NCBI GenBank assembly: GCA_018350325.1
Contig: JAEVLN010000002.1
Location: 5,935,456-5,999,455 of the forward strand
Source: Globodera rostochiensis
Lineage: Eukaryota > Nematoda > Chromadorea > Rhabditida > Heteroderidae
Direction of reading: 5' to 3'
Length of the DNA stretch: 64,000 nucleotides
A model generated the notes under the pieces. It was not told the origin of the DNA. It saw only the letters and a list, made by a program, of their open reading frames with translations, and made no database searches. Position 1 is the stretch's first letter, and each line of letters opens with the position of its first letter. The translations under genes and the position numbers were made by a program. Positions 32,685-44,900 of this stretch are shown here, piece after piece.

Positions 32685-35600
32685 TTAATCGGCTTCGGGA
32701 GCAAGATCGGCAATGTCAAAGTTATATTCCGGATCTGGCACAAACACTTGGCACTCACAGCAATGGGGGTTGTTTAGCTGGCAGTACTCCCAGTCGGTGT
32801 AGCCAAACGGCACGACCCGCAGTCCATGGTCCCGGATCACGCCCTTGTTGACGGTCGGGTTGAACCTCTTCGCTAGGGGGACGGTGAAGATGTCGCCCTT
32901 TTTGGTGATCCGGAAGTTTTTGGTCGGGTAGTTGAAGCTGACAAAGTTGTCCTGTGCGCCCCACTTCTCCAGCACCATCTCCTTCATTTTGGCGTAGTTG
33001 ATCTGCTGGCAGGCGTCCGAGTCGAGGGTGATGCCGCGCAGCTTCATCTTGTATTGGTCCTCGCCGGTGTTGTTGTCGCGCAGCCAGAGGGCGTAGGCCT
33101 TTGGGCCCGCTAAAATAATTTAAATATTTTTTGCCATTACCCCGAAACATACCGCAAATGAACTCCACGATCGTGTGTGCCGGATATTCATCCGTCAGCT
33201 CTCCTAAAAAGGGAAATTTATTTAATTTTTTTAAATTAAAAATCACCAAGTTGCTCCCCTCCCGGCAGCGGGTCCCCCAGGGCCGTCTCGTACTCGTAGA
33301 ATATGGAGTCGGTGTCCTTAAAAGGGGCAAGAAATTATTATTTTTTTAAAACCAAATCACCATGTAAAGTACGCGCGTGTCCCTGCGGCCCGGCCCATTA
33401 GCAGCTCCGAAGACTTTGCACAGCGAGTCGAGGAGATGTATCCGAGCCGCAGAAGTCGTCCAAAGCGCTAACGCAACCTAAAAGTTTTAATTTAATTTAA
33501 TAACCCAGCACCAAATTTTTACATTGCTCGTGTCGTGTTCCACTACGTGTTCGTCCTTGGCCTTGTAGCAGACCATCCAGAACTTCTCCGTCAGCTGGTC
33601 GATGCTGCTGATGTCGATCTTGTCGTCGTTGAGCAGCTTGGCCAAGTCCGCGTGGTTGTCGATGATTTCCGTCTTGGTCAGCCGATTCCTAAATTTGGTT
33701 TTTGTTTCGGATTTATTTTCAAAATTTACCTGAGCGCGAAGCGGCCCCAAAGGGAGTTCAAGCAAAGCTTGGACACGTACCGCAGCCCCGGGTTGTATTT
33801 GATGTTGTCCGGGTTGAGGCGCACTTGGCACACGCTAAACGCCTTGTTGATGTACGCCTGTTTCCGCGCGGCCGCCTCCTCCTCGCTGATGCCCTCTTCT
33901 GAACAATTTGCCGGGTAGCCGCTGGCTAAATTAAATTATTTTGTTTAAAATTACACCAAATAAGAATATTACCCTCAAACTTCATTTTCAAAAACTTCTC
34001 CAAGTAGCTGTGGAACAAAAAGCCACTCCAGTCGCTTGCCAACGGCCAGTTGTATGCCCTGTAGACTCGCGTGACCCTGTAGCCCACCTTGAGGGCCTCC
34101 GCCAACTCAATGTGCGGGATTGTCACCGAAAAGCCTAAAAACTCAAATTAATTTTAATTATTATTATTAAAAAAGACTTACCTCTATCCTCGTCCTCAAA
34201 GTGAGGGCAGCTGTACTCCCTGTCCAGCGCGCCGTTTGGAAAGAGCTCTGAGCACTTCCGGCACAAAGAGAAGAGCGTCCTCTTGTTCATGCGCAGAGGC
34301 AAAACGGGAATGCCGCAATGGACGTGACGAGGCGGCACGACGAAGCACTTGATGATTCCCTCGAGGGGGGATCCGTCGTCCCCCTTCATGTCTGCTGGCT
34401 TGCACCAATGGACGTCCTTGTCAAAGTGCAAAAGGGTTGGATGGCCGACGGGGTAGTTGGTGAACATGTTCCTGAATTTTTTCAAATGTAATGCCAAAGT
34501 TTGGGTGTCACTTACCGGGAGGGATACAGGCTGTTGAAGTCCTTGATTTTGATTGTCCTGGGCAGGAGTTCGCCAGATTCCAAAATCACTGACACCCCTA
34601 ACCACTCAGGTCCTGTTCGGCCTTTAATTTAATTTATATTTTTATTCAACTTTTTAACATTTACCTCCAAAAAAGGCGTCATGGAAGTCGATAGGCCCAG
34701 AGTCGGGGGTGTTGTCGAAGAAGGCTTTCATCACCGGGGTGTCATCCAGCAGTCGGTTGAGGTGGCACTCCCACACGATTTCAACCTCAAACTCCCGCGC
34801 AATTTGGGCAATGCGCTTCGCGTCCCTTGCGCGGATGGCTCCCGCTGTCTCTCCTCCTGCAACAATTGCCGCGTCGTCGGGGAAACAGTGCGGGCAGGCA
34901 TGCCAGAAGCACCTGTTTGCGCGAATAATAATAATACTGTAGGAGCCCTTTTTCACTTACCCGTTGACCTCGATTGCGAGGTTATTCCCCTCCCCCGGCC
35001 TCTCAAGCATGCCGTCCAAGCTGAAGTTCCCAAACTTGTACTCACCGCCCGGGCTTTCGACATGGCGAAGAGTCAGGCCATTCTCGCGCATCTCTTCCTC
35101 TGCCCGCCACTGAAAAGTATTATTTCTTATTTTATTTTTAAATTTTAATAAACCTTTAGATATTTCCGCGCGATGGAGCTTTGCTTCCCTCTCTTCTCGT
35201 AACCAAGGTGCGGGATTATTGCGATCTTCTGTTTGTCGTAGTGCGACAAGGTGACAAAGAACTTCATGCAGGCGGACTAAATTTAATTTGAATAATTTAT
35301 TCTAATTTTATCAAACTAACCGGAATTGTCACCGAATCGGTGATGTCATGTCTCGTTTCGTTGTAAAACAGCTCGCGCATCTTGATCACTCCATGCGCGA
35401 GAATTTGGACATCTAAATTTAAAAAAAGGTTTCAAATTTTATTTCCCTAAATTGCACCGGTTTTGCAGTAGTCCGCGATCACTTCGCGCAGGAGGAAGGG
35501 CGTGTTGAAGTTTTCGCGGTGCCAGCGCTCAAGTTTTTTGCGCTCCTCCGGGAAATGCCCACCTGGGTAGTACATCTCCAGCGGCGGCAGCGTGTCGAGC

Positions 35601-37907
35601 GCGTTGTCGTAATTTTCTTCCTAAACGGCAAGTTAATATATTTAATTAATTTATTTTAAGCTTACCTTGTTGAACTTGTGGGGGAAGTACTTTTTGTTCT
35701 CCACCCCATCAATTTCAAGGCCGAACGTCTTGACAAACGCCGCCAGTTTCAATGGAATCAATTTATAACTGAAAAATTTAATTAAATTTGGGAATATAAT
35801 TGATTTTCTTTTACCTGTCCCTAAAGACAGTCGCCGTTATGCCGCCCTTTTTGGGGGCGCGCAGCTCCAGCAGATGGTTGCCCTGGCGCACAAGATTAGG
35901 GCAGACGCCCATTCTCAGCATTTCGCCGTAGACCAGCACGTGATCGTAGCGTGAACCTTAATTTGCCAATTTATTATTATTTTTATGTTTGTTTATTTTT
36001 TACCGGCGTGCGCGTACGCGTACGTTGTGACGGAGACAGGCTTTTCGCCTTTCTCGCCAAAGATCATCCAGTTGGCGTCGTCATCGTCGCTATCGACGTC
36101 GTCAGCCTCCTCGTCCAGTAGGTTGTTTTTGGCCGGGACACGCTTCCGCTTTCGGCGTTCTTTGGCGTCAAGGCCCAGCGTTTCAGCCTCAAAATGCAGC
36201 AGCCATTTGGTGAAGGCCGCCAGGGGGTCTTCCACGCGAAAGGCCCTGTCCACGTCGGTGTTGTCGTAGTAGAACGGTGCCCATGAGTAAAAGCGAAGAG
36301 GGCCACAAATCGCGCAGGACTTTTCCAGCTCCTTGTCCCAGATGCCCTTCTCAATGCACCTTGTGCAGGTGACGTGGGCGTAGCAGAAGTTGACCTGTAA
36401 AATTAATTTGAAAATATTCCGCGACGCGTAATTATTACCTGATGTTTAAATTTTGCAAGTTCGGGGTCCGGTTTGAAGTCCGTTGTGCACTCAAAGTCGA
36501 AGAAGATGAGGCGTTTGTCCTTCTTCACTTTTGGGCGGTACGGGATGTAGCAGTCGCGCGGGACATGGTAGCCGAGACAGACTCGGCAGAACTTCTGCCC
36601 GCACTGATGTCCCTTCTGCTTGTCTTGGGCCTAAAAAAGAAATAATGCAAACAAATAAATAAAAGAACAACTAACCGCAATTTGATATATAACTCCACAG
36701 TCTATGCACTTCTTTGAGCTTTTGCAAATGCCATGTTCGGTGGTCTTCGTCTCCTTGCCGCGCTTAACATTTCGCGTGACAATTTTGGCGTGGTGCTCAT
36801 AGCATTCTGCGCATTTGAACGTCTGAAAAGGAAAAGTAGAATTGTCCCCTGCGGCTTGTCGACCTTATTGCAGCCCAAGCATGTCTCAAAGAAGGTGCCG
36901 TCCTTGTTGGAGCAGTTACCTCTGAACAGGTTGCCGACCCGCTGGCAATTATGGCACTTCCATTTGCAGCTCGCGTTATGGCGAGATTGTTGATGAAAGG
37001 GCATCTCGCACTAAAATAAAATTTCATCTGGATTTTTGCGCGGTTACTTACTCCGAAGCAGTAATTGCCTTTGGCATTGAATAATTTTCCAATGGCCTTG
37101 ATTGCATCATAGTGCCCAGCGCCACCATCATCGCCCTCCGTGAACAGCACACAAAGCTCGTGCTGGTAGTCGTCCACATCCGATTTCCAAGAAGGCTTCA
37201 TTTTTCCTGATGTCTCGAAGCAGAACAGCCGGAACATTCCGGGATGAAGTTGATTATAAAATGCCTTAAAATAAATATTATTCCCCCAAATTATTATTAT
37301 TTTCAGCTTAACACACCTGAATTCTTTCTCCATACTCCTCAACCGAATAAAATGGCAGGGACAAATCAATGTTGCATGCTCTGCACAAAGCGTGCACATC
37401 ATTAAGCTGTTTTGCCGGGGCCCGCTTATATTCGCTGAACCGTTGTTGAGGCATCACAAACTTCATCCGCAGAAATTCAAACGCCCGGAAGAGACAAAGG
37501 TTGTCGTTGTTTGTCAAGTCGTACGTTGCCCCCTGATGGATGGTGTAGTTGATGCTGAACTCCTTGAGCCGCCCTTTGCCTGCCAGTTTTTTCCGCTTCC
37601 CTCCGCTGTCAATCGCCGTGATGTCAATGACAAAAGATTCCTCGCAGATTGAAGGCCTCTCCTTTGATTTGTTGCTTTGGTCCACCATCTCAAAGCGCGT
37701 CAAAATTGCCTCCGTCGTTGTATTGTCGATCTTTTTGAAGTGTAGTGCAATTTCGTAGTCCAAGTGCCGCGCAGAAAGTAGAAAGATGAAGTGATCAGCG
37801 ACAATATTCATTGCTTCCGCTCCCTGCACCGCGTAAGCCAAGGTCATGGAGAAGAGCGTCTTCAAAACGTCCTCCGGGTATGCAGAGCCCCAAATAAAGT
37901 TGAGCAT
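32685..37907 (-). CDS. PolB: Maverick protein-primed family-B DNA polymerase
   Basis: Twenty-two exons: 37907-37317, 37264-37052, 37010-36864, 36822-36676, 36630-36439, 36394-36004, 35956-35815, 35768-35666, 35620-35458, 35412-35321, 35276-35154, 35109-34961, 34912-34665, 34621-34516, 34471-34182, 34134-33973, 33925-33730, 33688-33523, 33477-33361, 33316-33247, 33203-33153, 33109-32685. All introns are 41-52 bp, GT-AG, with matching phases, giving 1427 residues. Order: ~200-residue N-terminal region (terminal-protein-like position), Cys/His-rich zinc cluster (269-393), exonuclease FFDFE (D411, E413), AHAGSRYDH (559-566, Ala where Asn is usual) and YCKTD (D697), polymerase motif A DFNSLYPS (D928), motif B KLCLNSLWG (1139-1147), motif C DTDS (1247-1250). 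It would copy the element by protein priming from the TIR ends. No disruption seen. Confidence 0.95.
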
Positions 37908-37970
37908 AAAACGCCCGAGAAAACGAAATGCTTGAACAAAATGTAATTTTAAAATATTATTTATACATTA

Positions 37971-38515
37971 AAAATATTTAATTAAAAGAAATAAATGAGA
38001 AAAAAGCGTTAAAAGAATTTTTGGGGAAATTTTTGGCTTATTGGTGAATTATATTCCCTTTCACTCAATGCTACGGTGGCCAAGTGGTTAGTGTGCGGGG
38101 TTCGACGACCAATCTGCGAAAGTTCAAATCCCTCGGGATGAAAATGATTTTATTTAATTAAAAAATAATTTTAAGAATATTTGAAATCTCGCGCAGTCAA
38201 AAATTCAAAATTTAAATTTAAATAATTAAAAAAAGTCGCGCAGGGTGCGCGAGTGACTCGCGCAGTGAAAAAATAAATAAAAATATTAATAAATAAAATA
38301 TAAATATTAAATAAAGTCGCGCAGGCGAAATTTGCATAATCTCGCGCAGGTGCGCGAGCCAGGTGCGCGAGAGGGTCGCGCAGTACAAAAATTTGCATAA
38401 AGTCGCGCAGGCCCCTGCCAATAGGTTTTGGCTTTAGGACTCACTTGGCTGGGCCTCAGATGGCCGGCGCTCACTTGGCTGGCTGGCGCTCAATTGGCGC
38501 CCCACCCCCTCCATA
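37971..38515 (-). repeat. Maverick right terminal inverted repeat
   Basis: Inverse partner of 21756-22292. The inner boundary is placed where similarity fades near 37971, only about 60 bp upstream of the polymerase start codon, so the polymerase promoter is likely within or next to this repeat. Confidence 0.9.
38070..38141 (+). other. tRNA-derived segment inside right TIR
   Basis: Counterpart of 22124-22196 with the same A box (about 38077) and B box (about 38122). It differs at several positions in the anticodon-arm region while keeping both boxes. Transcription would run outward on both ends of the element. Confidence 0.55.
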
Positions 38516-38778
38516 AAAATTATTAATTACGCCATGTATTTTTTAAATAATTTAGCCAAAATCTAACGATATTTCTTGATTTTCATTAAAAATAAGTTGA
38601 ATGCTAGGAGTGTTTGGGTTTTATTAAAAAATTGATCAGGAGACACAATAACTTAAATGCAAATATTATTTTAAGAAATGAGAAAAAATGGTAGATGAAG
38701 CCATTGATAAATGGCTCGTAAACCCCCAGTTAGAAAACAAAAAAAAACAATATAATAATAATACTTAATTTAAGGATA
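38516..38778 (+). repeat. 263-bp direct repeat flanking the Maverick (right copy)
   Basis: It begins exactly where the right inverted repeat ends and is identical to 21445-21707, both starting AAAATTATTAATTACGCC and ending TTTAAGGATA. Perfect identity implies a recent event, an assembly artefact, or gene conversion. Confidence 0.9.
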
Positions 38779-39576
38779 CATCGTTGTTTGTTTTTCAAAT
38801 TAAAATTGACAATATCTTGAAATTATTTTATTTTTGAAATTACAACTTGTCAAACACTGAAAAATAATAAAACTTCATAGTGAAATTTCACTTTTCATCA
38901 GAGAAAACTGAGTATTGGCTTAAACAAATTGACCGACAGGCACAGCAGGCACAATTAATAAATGAACATGGATTTATATATATTAAGCTAATTAAGCTAA
39001 ACTATTGTTCGCAATTTAATATAAATTTAAGTGTATATAAAGCAAATGTAATCCAACACCCTGCATCAACCGCAAACACGTTCGGCAGGGATTTGTCTCC
39101 TCGTCATGCACAGCGCTAATGATTATACTGAAAAATTAGCAATTTTTATATTAGATAAAATAATTTAACAAGTAATTTCTAAAACAATGTAATAATATGC
39201 TTAGATATAGAAGCTTGAGTTATAATGAAAATTTTATAATATATGAAAACCTTAAAATTAACTGTAATTATTCTAAAAAAAATTTTGAATAAAAGATCAA
39301 CAATATAAAAACAAAAGTCATTGCGTTGTAATTAATAAACAATGTTTAAAAATGCAAAAAAAAAAGAAAAAGTGCTAAATTGAAAAATAATTGCCAAATA
39401 TAATAATTTAAATTGTTTTCTTTATACAAAATAATGATTGATTAAATGCTACATCTAAAGCGTTTTCCTAGAAAAACCACACTATATTTGACCAAAAAAA
39501 TTGTCAAAAAATTTAATTTAAAATTGAGCATAAAAAAACCCTTATTTAAATTAACGTAACGAAATTTATCATATAA

Positions 39577-39726
39577 ATGCTGGTTGTGACTTACCAATCT
39601 GCTGCCGAAACATACAAGCAACTGCCGCCTGAGGATCGCCTTAATCTTCGGATGTTATTGGTGGTCACCAACAAACTAGGGGGAAAGTGCACCCTCAGCT
39701 TTTTAAAAATCTTCGAACCGATCTAA
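39577..39726 (+). other. Unrecognised 49-codon open frame
   Basis: ATG to TAA, beginning MLVVTYQSAAETYKQLPPED and containing NKLGGKCTLSFLKIF. Its composition is much more protein-like than the surrounding DNA. No family recognised. It may be a transposon relic or an exon. Confidence 0.35.
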
Positions 39727-39759
39727 GTGGGTCTGTAGGCCTCAAGAATGGGAAAGTTT

Positions 39760-40870
39760 ACTTTGGCATAATGATTAAAAAAAATTTATAAAAATTATTT
39801 AATTGACTAATGGCCTAGCTTACATTCCGTCTTCTGTCTCTGCATCGAAAGGCCAAAAGGCAATAATTTACAATTTGCACTTAACAATTTAAAATTTTAA
39901 ATAATAAATGTATTAACGCCGTCATGAACGGTCGTCCCGCAATTCATAAAAATTATAAGTCCAATTATTAAAAACTATATATTCAAAACAATAATTGTTA
40001 GTTAATAAACAACAATCTGAAAATTAGTTAAAAAGTCAATGAAATGAATGCAAGTCGGAGAATGTATATTGTTATTACTTCTAGCGAAATTTAAAATTAT
40101 AAAGTGGGGGGGGGGGGATTGTAGATGTCAATGCATTTTCCTTCTATCAGACGAGCTGCTGCACCTGCAACAATAATTTTGGTTAAGTATATAATTATTA
40201 AAAGTTAGGAAATAAGCCAAATAATTCAACGTATGTTAATAAATTACAAATCATATTTCACATTAATCACGAAATAATAAACCCATCAGTTGATAGAGTA
40301 AAATTGTATGATGTTGTTTAAAAATTTAAATGAATATAAAAAACGGTTTATGGTATTGGAAAGAAGAAATATTTAAAAATATATTTAAATGATAAAAAAC
40401 AATTAATTTATTAATTTTTAAATTTCAACAAAAAATAAAATAAAGGCAAACCACAGAGAAAAAAAGTCCTTTACAAATTTGAGCTCTGAAACATAATGAT
40501 CCTTTGTAATAACCTAACTACATTTATCATATAAATGTTTACTTCGGCATGATGATCAAAAATAAATACAATTTATAAATATTGTTTTAATTTCACTAAC
40601 ATCTGACACCGCGTCTTTTGCTTCTGCGTCGATGACACAAATTATGCAAGTAAAAAATAATTGGAAATTTACTATTCGGCACTTAACAATTTAAAAATTT
40701 AATTAATAAATGGATTATGCCGTCAAGATCGGTCGTTCCGCAATTCATAAAAACTACAAGTTAATTATTAAAAACTTTAATAAACAGCAATCAATGAAAA
40801 TTCATTATAAAGTCAAAGAAATGTATCCAAGTCGGAAAATGTTAATGTTTACTCCATGTTACCTGTTGAA
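39760..40870 (+). repeat. Tandem pair of diverged ~0.3 kb blocks
   Basis: About 39840-40070 and 40610-40860 share TCTGCGTCGATG/TCTGCATCGA, GCACTTAACAATTTAAAA, CGTCAAGATCGGTCGT/CGTCATGAACGGTCGT, CGCAATTCATAAAAA and AAGTCGGA.AATGT (offset about 790 bp). A further copy lies at 6300-6475. An ATG frame at 40710-40901 spans the second copy, but indels between copies break it, so it is not a likely gene. Confidence 0.6.
40100..40120 (+). repeat. Short G-run
   Basis: About ten consecutive Gs in otherwise AT-rich DNA. No associated feature. Confidence 0.6.
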
Positions 40871-41940
40871 GTGCTGTTGCGTTTCTGTTGAAACCAATTA
40901 AGACAAAGCAAAAAATAAGACAAGAAAACAAATAAATATATTTAAAAATAAATTTTAATAAATAGGGTAGTCCAACTGGCTGGGGTTGCCCGCCGCCGTG
41001 GCAACTTAAATCCTAATTGAAATTTGAAAATATTATAGGAACCAAAGAATACAACAGTAATCATTTTTGTTTTAATTATTCTGGTTTAACAAGCCAAAGA
41101 TTCTTCTTGACAAAATTTAAAATTTGATTGTCTGATATTTATACTTTGTAATTTAATGTAACATATTACCAGTTTTAGAAATAATTTTATTAGTCCAAAT
41201 TAACTACAAAATGCTATTTCCCAATTTTTAAATTGCTACTTTTATTTTTAGCTATTCAGCGGAAAACTCTGGGTATTCGCGCGGGTCCCGACGCCTCCCG
41301 GGCTACTCAGCTATATAAAATAACTCAGCGCCCGTGAGGAACAAAACGACACTTTCTTTTTTCCCTTCACCAATCATTCAACCTTTTCTTAAATTTGTTT
41401 AATTTTAGCAATAGACCAATATTTAGTTGAAGAATAATTATCCAGTATATTTTAAATACATCCCTTAGATGAATAGAGAAATTATATTTTTATTTTTATG
41501 ATTTTAAGCAATATTTTTAACTATTTCATTTAAACAATAAAAGATAATTAACAAAACAGCAATAAAACTAATAGTTAAACGGAAAAATTAATATTTTTCA
41601 TATTCCTGACCATTTGCATCTTTTTAAATATAGCCAATAAATCCCGGCGGCAAAATCCCCTGATGCAACAGAATCGCTACAATTGTAATAAGTTCTCTTT
41701 TTCGCTTTTAGTGAATTTTTTTCACATGTATTGATTTTATCAAGTTTGAAATAGTAAATATTATTATTTCACAAGTTTGAAATTGTAAATAATTGACTGT
41801 ACTATGTTATTCATTTGATATAACATTAAGTTGAAAATTTTTTATTTCTTAATACAATCCGCCGACTTTATGTCGTAATAGTTAAATTGTTATTATTAAG
41901 TGCCACAGAGCGACACAACATAAAAGGTGCGCTTATACAA
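40423..41940 (+). repeat. Condensed collinear copy of 6.2-10.0 kb
   Basis: Islands here follow the same order and orientation as those at 6197-6650, 7045-7220, 8193-8262 and 9885-10010, but within 1.5 kb instead of 3.8 kb. Either this copy has lost AT spacers or the other has gained them. Conserved cores include AATCCCGGCGGC, AATACAATCCGCCGACTTTATGTCG and AAGTGCCACAGAGCG.CACAA. Confidence 0.6.
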
Positions 41941-41944
41941 AGTG

Positions 41945-44900
41945 CGTCTTTTAATCAAAATAAAAGGGAAATCAATTGCGAAACATAATAATATGATAAA
42001 TTACAAAAGCTTTATTTGCAGCTTAATCTAATTCCAAACAAATGTAAAATGTCTCATTAGTAGACTAAACAAGTAGATATTGATAAATGTTAACTATTTT
42101 ACAATTTGCGTTCAAGAACCGTTGATGAAATTGCTAATGTATATATTTATCAGTTCTAACAATTTCTTAAATTTTGAAAATTTAGCGATATTAGTAAGAA
42201 AATAAAACTTAAGCATAAAAAAGGATTGCCAACAAATGAGAAATAAAAAACAACTTTTATTATTTGAGAAATGGTTCCAAAAAATATTTGAAGACTCTAT
42301 CCAGTAGATTTGGAAACCGAAAAACGGAGGAACAATTACAATTAACCCTAAATTTCAGACTTAATAAAAATTAATCTAAAAAGAAATTAATTTTTAAAAT
42401 CTTATAAAAATGAAATTATTTAAAAATAAACAAAGCAAAGTAAGTAACATGTAAAATAATCACTTTTCATTTGTGATTGCCGTTTGGTGCCTAAAATCTT
42501 AAAAACTAGAAATTTTAAGTGACTAAAATTAAATTAAATTTTGTTTTCTTTTACGTTTTGCTTTTCTGCATATCGTTCGATCATTCATATCTTTATACCG
42601 GTTTGTTCGCAATATAAACTCTTATGGTCATCAAATAACAAAAAGAAAATTAACGGGTCTCGCTACCACAAGCCTCCTTATTAATTGTATAATAATTTTT
42701 TGTAAAATATATATATTTTCAAAGAAAATAAATTTATATGGTTTACTCAATATTCTGTTTATTTTATATTTACTCAAGTTTTCCTGCCTGTCTTTTTTGC
42801 GCTTTTGACATTCTCACATGGCTTTTTTTTCTTCAATTTTTGGTAAAGTATTATACTTTTTTCTTCTTTTAATTTGTTTATTGTAATATTTAACGTTTTG
42901 ACTTTATTTTGCGTTAAAACTAATTTGAAAAATAGGTTTGTTGGATTTTTTCCTTTTTGTTCAATTATTTAAACTTCTTTATCCAATTTGTTTTTTTTTC
43001 GACAAAAGTTTTTGGTTTATTTTTAAATAATTTCTGGTTGCAATTTTTGGATCCGGTGTGACTTCCTGCACCACAGTTGAATTATGTCGTGTGGTCGGAA
43101 CCATTGTTAAACATTTCTACATATCTCCGATTATTTATATGAGAATTGGAATTTATTTAAATCTTAATATACATGATTTGTTTTTTATGATTAAATAATA
43201 AGAATTTATTTTTTTGGATAAAAATCAGATAGAACTTAGTACTCAAAAGGTGACACTTTAATTATAGTTTTTAGTAGCCAGATTTGGATTATTAAAATTT
43301 TGATTGAAAATCTCATAAGAAAAACAAAAATTTATAAAAATGGGTATCGATCTAGAAAAAGGCAGGGCCAATCGTATAAAATTACCAGATTTTGTTTAAT
43401 TCATTTGATATAAGAAGCTCATGATAACATTTATTTATTAATATTTAGTTTTTACTTTTTTATTTTTATGAAACTTTTTGATTAAAAATATTTAATTATC
43501 AGCAGAATACATATAAATTTTCAGTGTAAATTTTTTTAACATTAAATAATTATTATGCTTTTCATGGTATGCTTTGTTAGATATTCATTAAAATTTGTTT
43601 ATACAACTAGGACTTCAACTCCCTTTGATAATACGTGGCATCCCCATTTGCGTTTTTAAATTTTAATGGCATAACTTGAAACTATAACGTATTATTACTT
43701 TGGCATTTTCTTTGTTATTTTAAAATGTTGTCGTTGACTGACAAAATATTCATAAAATTAACCGTCGGTCAATCACAGCATATTGTAGGTCAGGCGAGTG
43801 AATTGGCTATACCAATATTCTCGAATTTTTCATTTATAATTAAACTTCAAATTTTTAACGATTTCAATTAAAAGTTTACGACAGCTGGCTGTATTTTTAT
43901 AAATTTGCAAATATAATTTACACTTCATGCAAACGCGACATTCATATGGCTTTTCACCTTAAGCTTCAAAGGTAAAAATTTTAAAATGTTATACCGGTAT
44001 ATGTGCACAGGAATTCTCGAAAGCTGGTCTGTTTAACGTACTTTCAGGCTTGGTCTTCGTTTTTACGACAATTTTAATATGATTTTTACATTGAACATTT
44101 TAAAAATTTAAAAATGTTGAATAAATTAAAAATTGATATTTATAAATAAGGATTTTTGTTTTAATCGATTATTTGAAAAATGTTTCGAATTTTCTAATTG
44201 CATTTGAATTTTTCCATTCTAGTTAATCAAATTTTGTTACTTCAGTATATGTATATTGTTTTTTTAATTTTAGACTTTCATGATAAATCTAACTTTATAT
44301 TTCCAAAGTCATCGTTAAATTAATGAAATAATATATGCATTTTTATCCAAATTTTAATTTTAATGTAATTTCATTATTTTCTTTAAATAATTTACTTTTA
44401 ATGAGTGTCACAAGCCATAATATTGCTTTAAAATATTTATATAATTATTGTTTTTAATAGTTTTTTCCTTTCATTCTTTTTTAAATTCTTAATATTCCAT
44501 TTAAATTATAGATTGCTAAATTAAAATTATCGGAGAAACGACAAAACGCCATTTCGATTTTCTTTTTTCTTAGGAGATATATCACGACGCTCCCGGTCGC
44601 GAATGTGCGCGATTATTTTAAAGCAGTGCGTGAGTATCGCTTTATAAAAATTTTTTTAACTTATTATTTTACTGAGAAATTACTGAGATTTTTTTATGCG
44701 TATCAAAGATAAAATTTTTGTTTGTGATTAATGTCGATTTAATTTTTTAAAAATTTATGCCGCAATTTATTTTATTTATCATACACATAATATTCATTTA
44801 TCTATAGTTTTGCAGTTTTTAAATGAATTAAATTTTTTGTTTATTTTGTTAAAACTTTGTATGCTTTTGAATTAGCCAACGGTTTTGTATATTGAATATT

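Larger units (their letters stand above)
21756..38515. mobile_element. Maverick/Polinton, apparently complete (about 16.8 kb)
   Basis: Bounded by ~540 bp inverted repeats with matching outer ends TATGGAGGGG / CCCCTCCATA. It encodes the full Maverick set: family-B polymerase with terminal-protein-type N-terminal region, rve integrase, FtsK/A32-type packaging ATPase, Ulp1/adenain-like protease, double-jelly-roll major capsid and penton. All frames I spliced are uninterrupted except in the PAZ gene. Coding density is viral: gaps of 11-200 bp, several overlapping starts and stops, convergent ends only 14 and 21 bp apart. GC content is far higher than in the flanks. Confidence 0.95.

Noticed and set aside
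21756..38515. Envelope fusion protein of the kind reported in some nematode Mavericks
   Set aside because: No large protein with signal peptide, fusion loops and C-terminal membrane anchor is encoded. All sizeable frames are accounted for by other genes.
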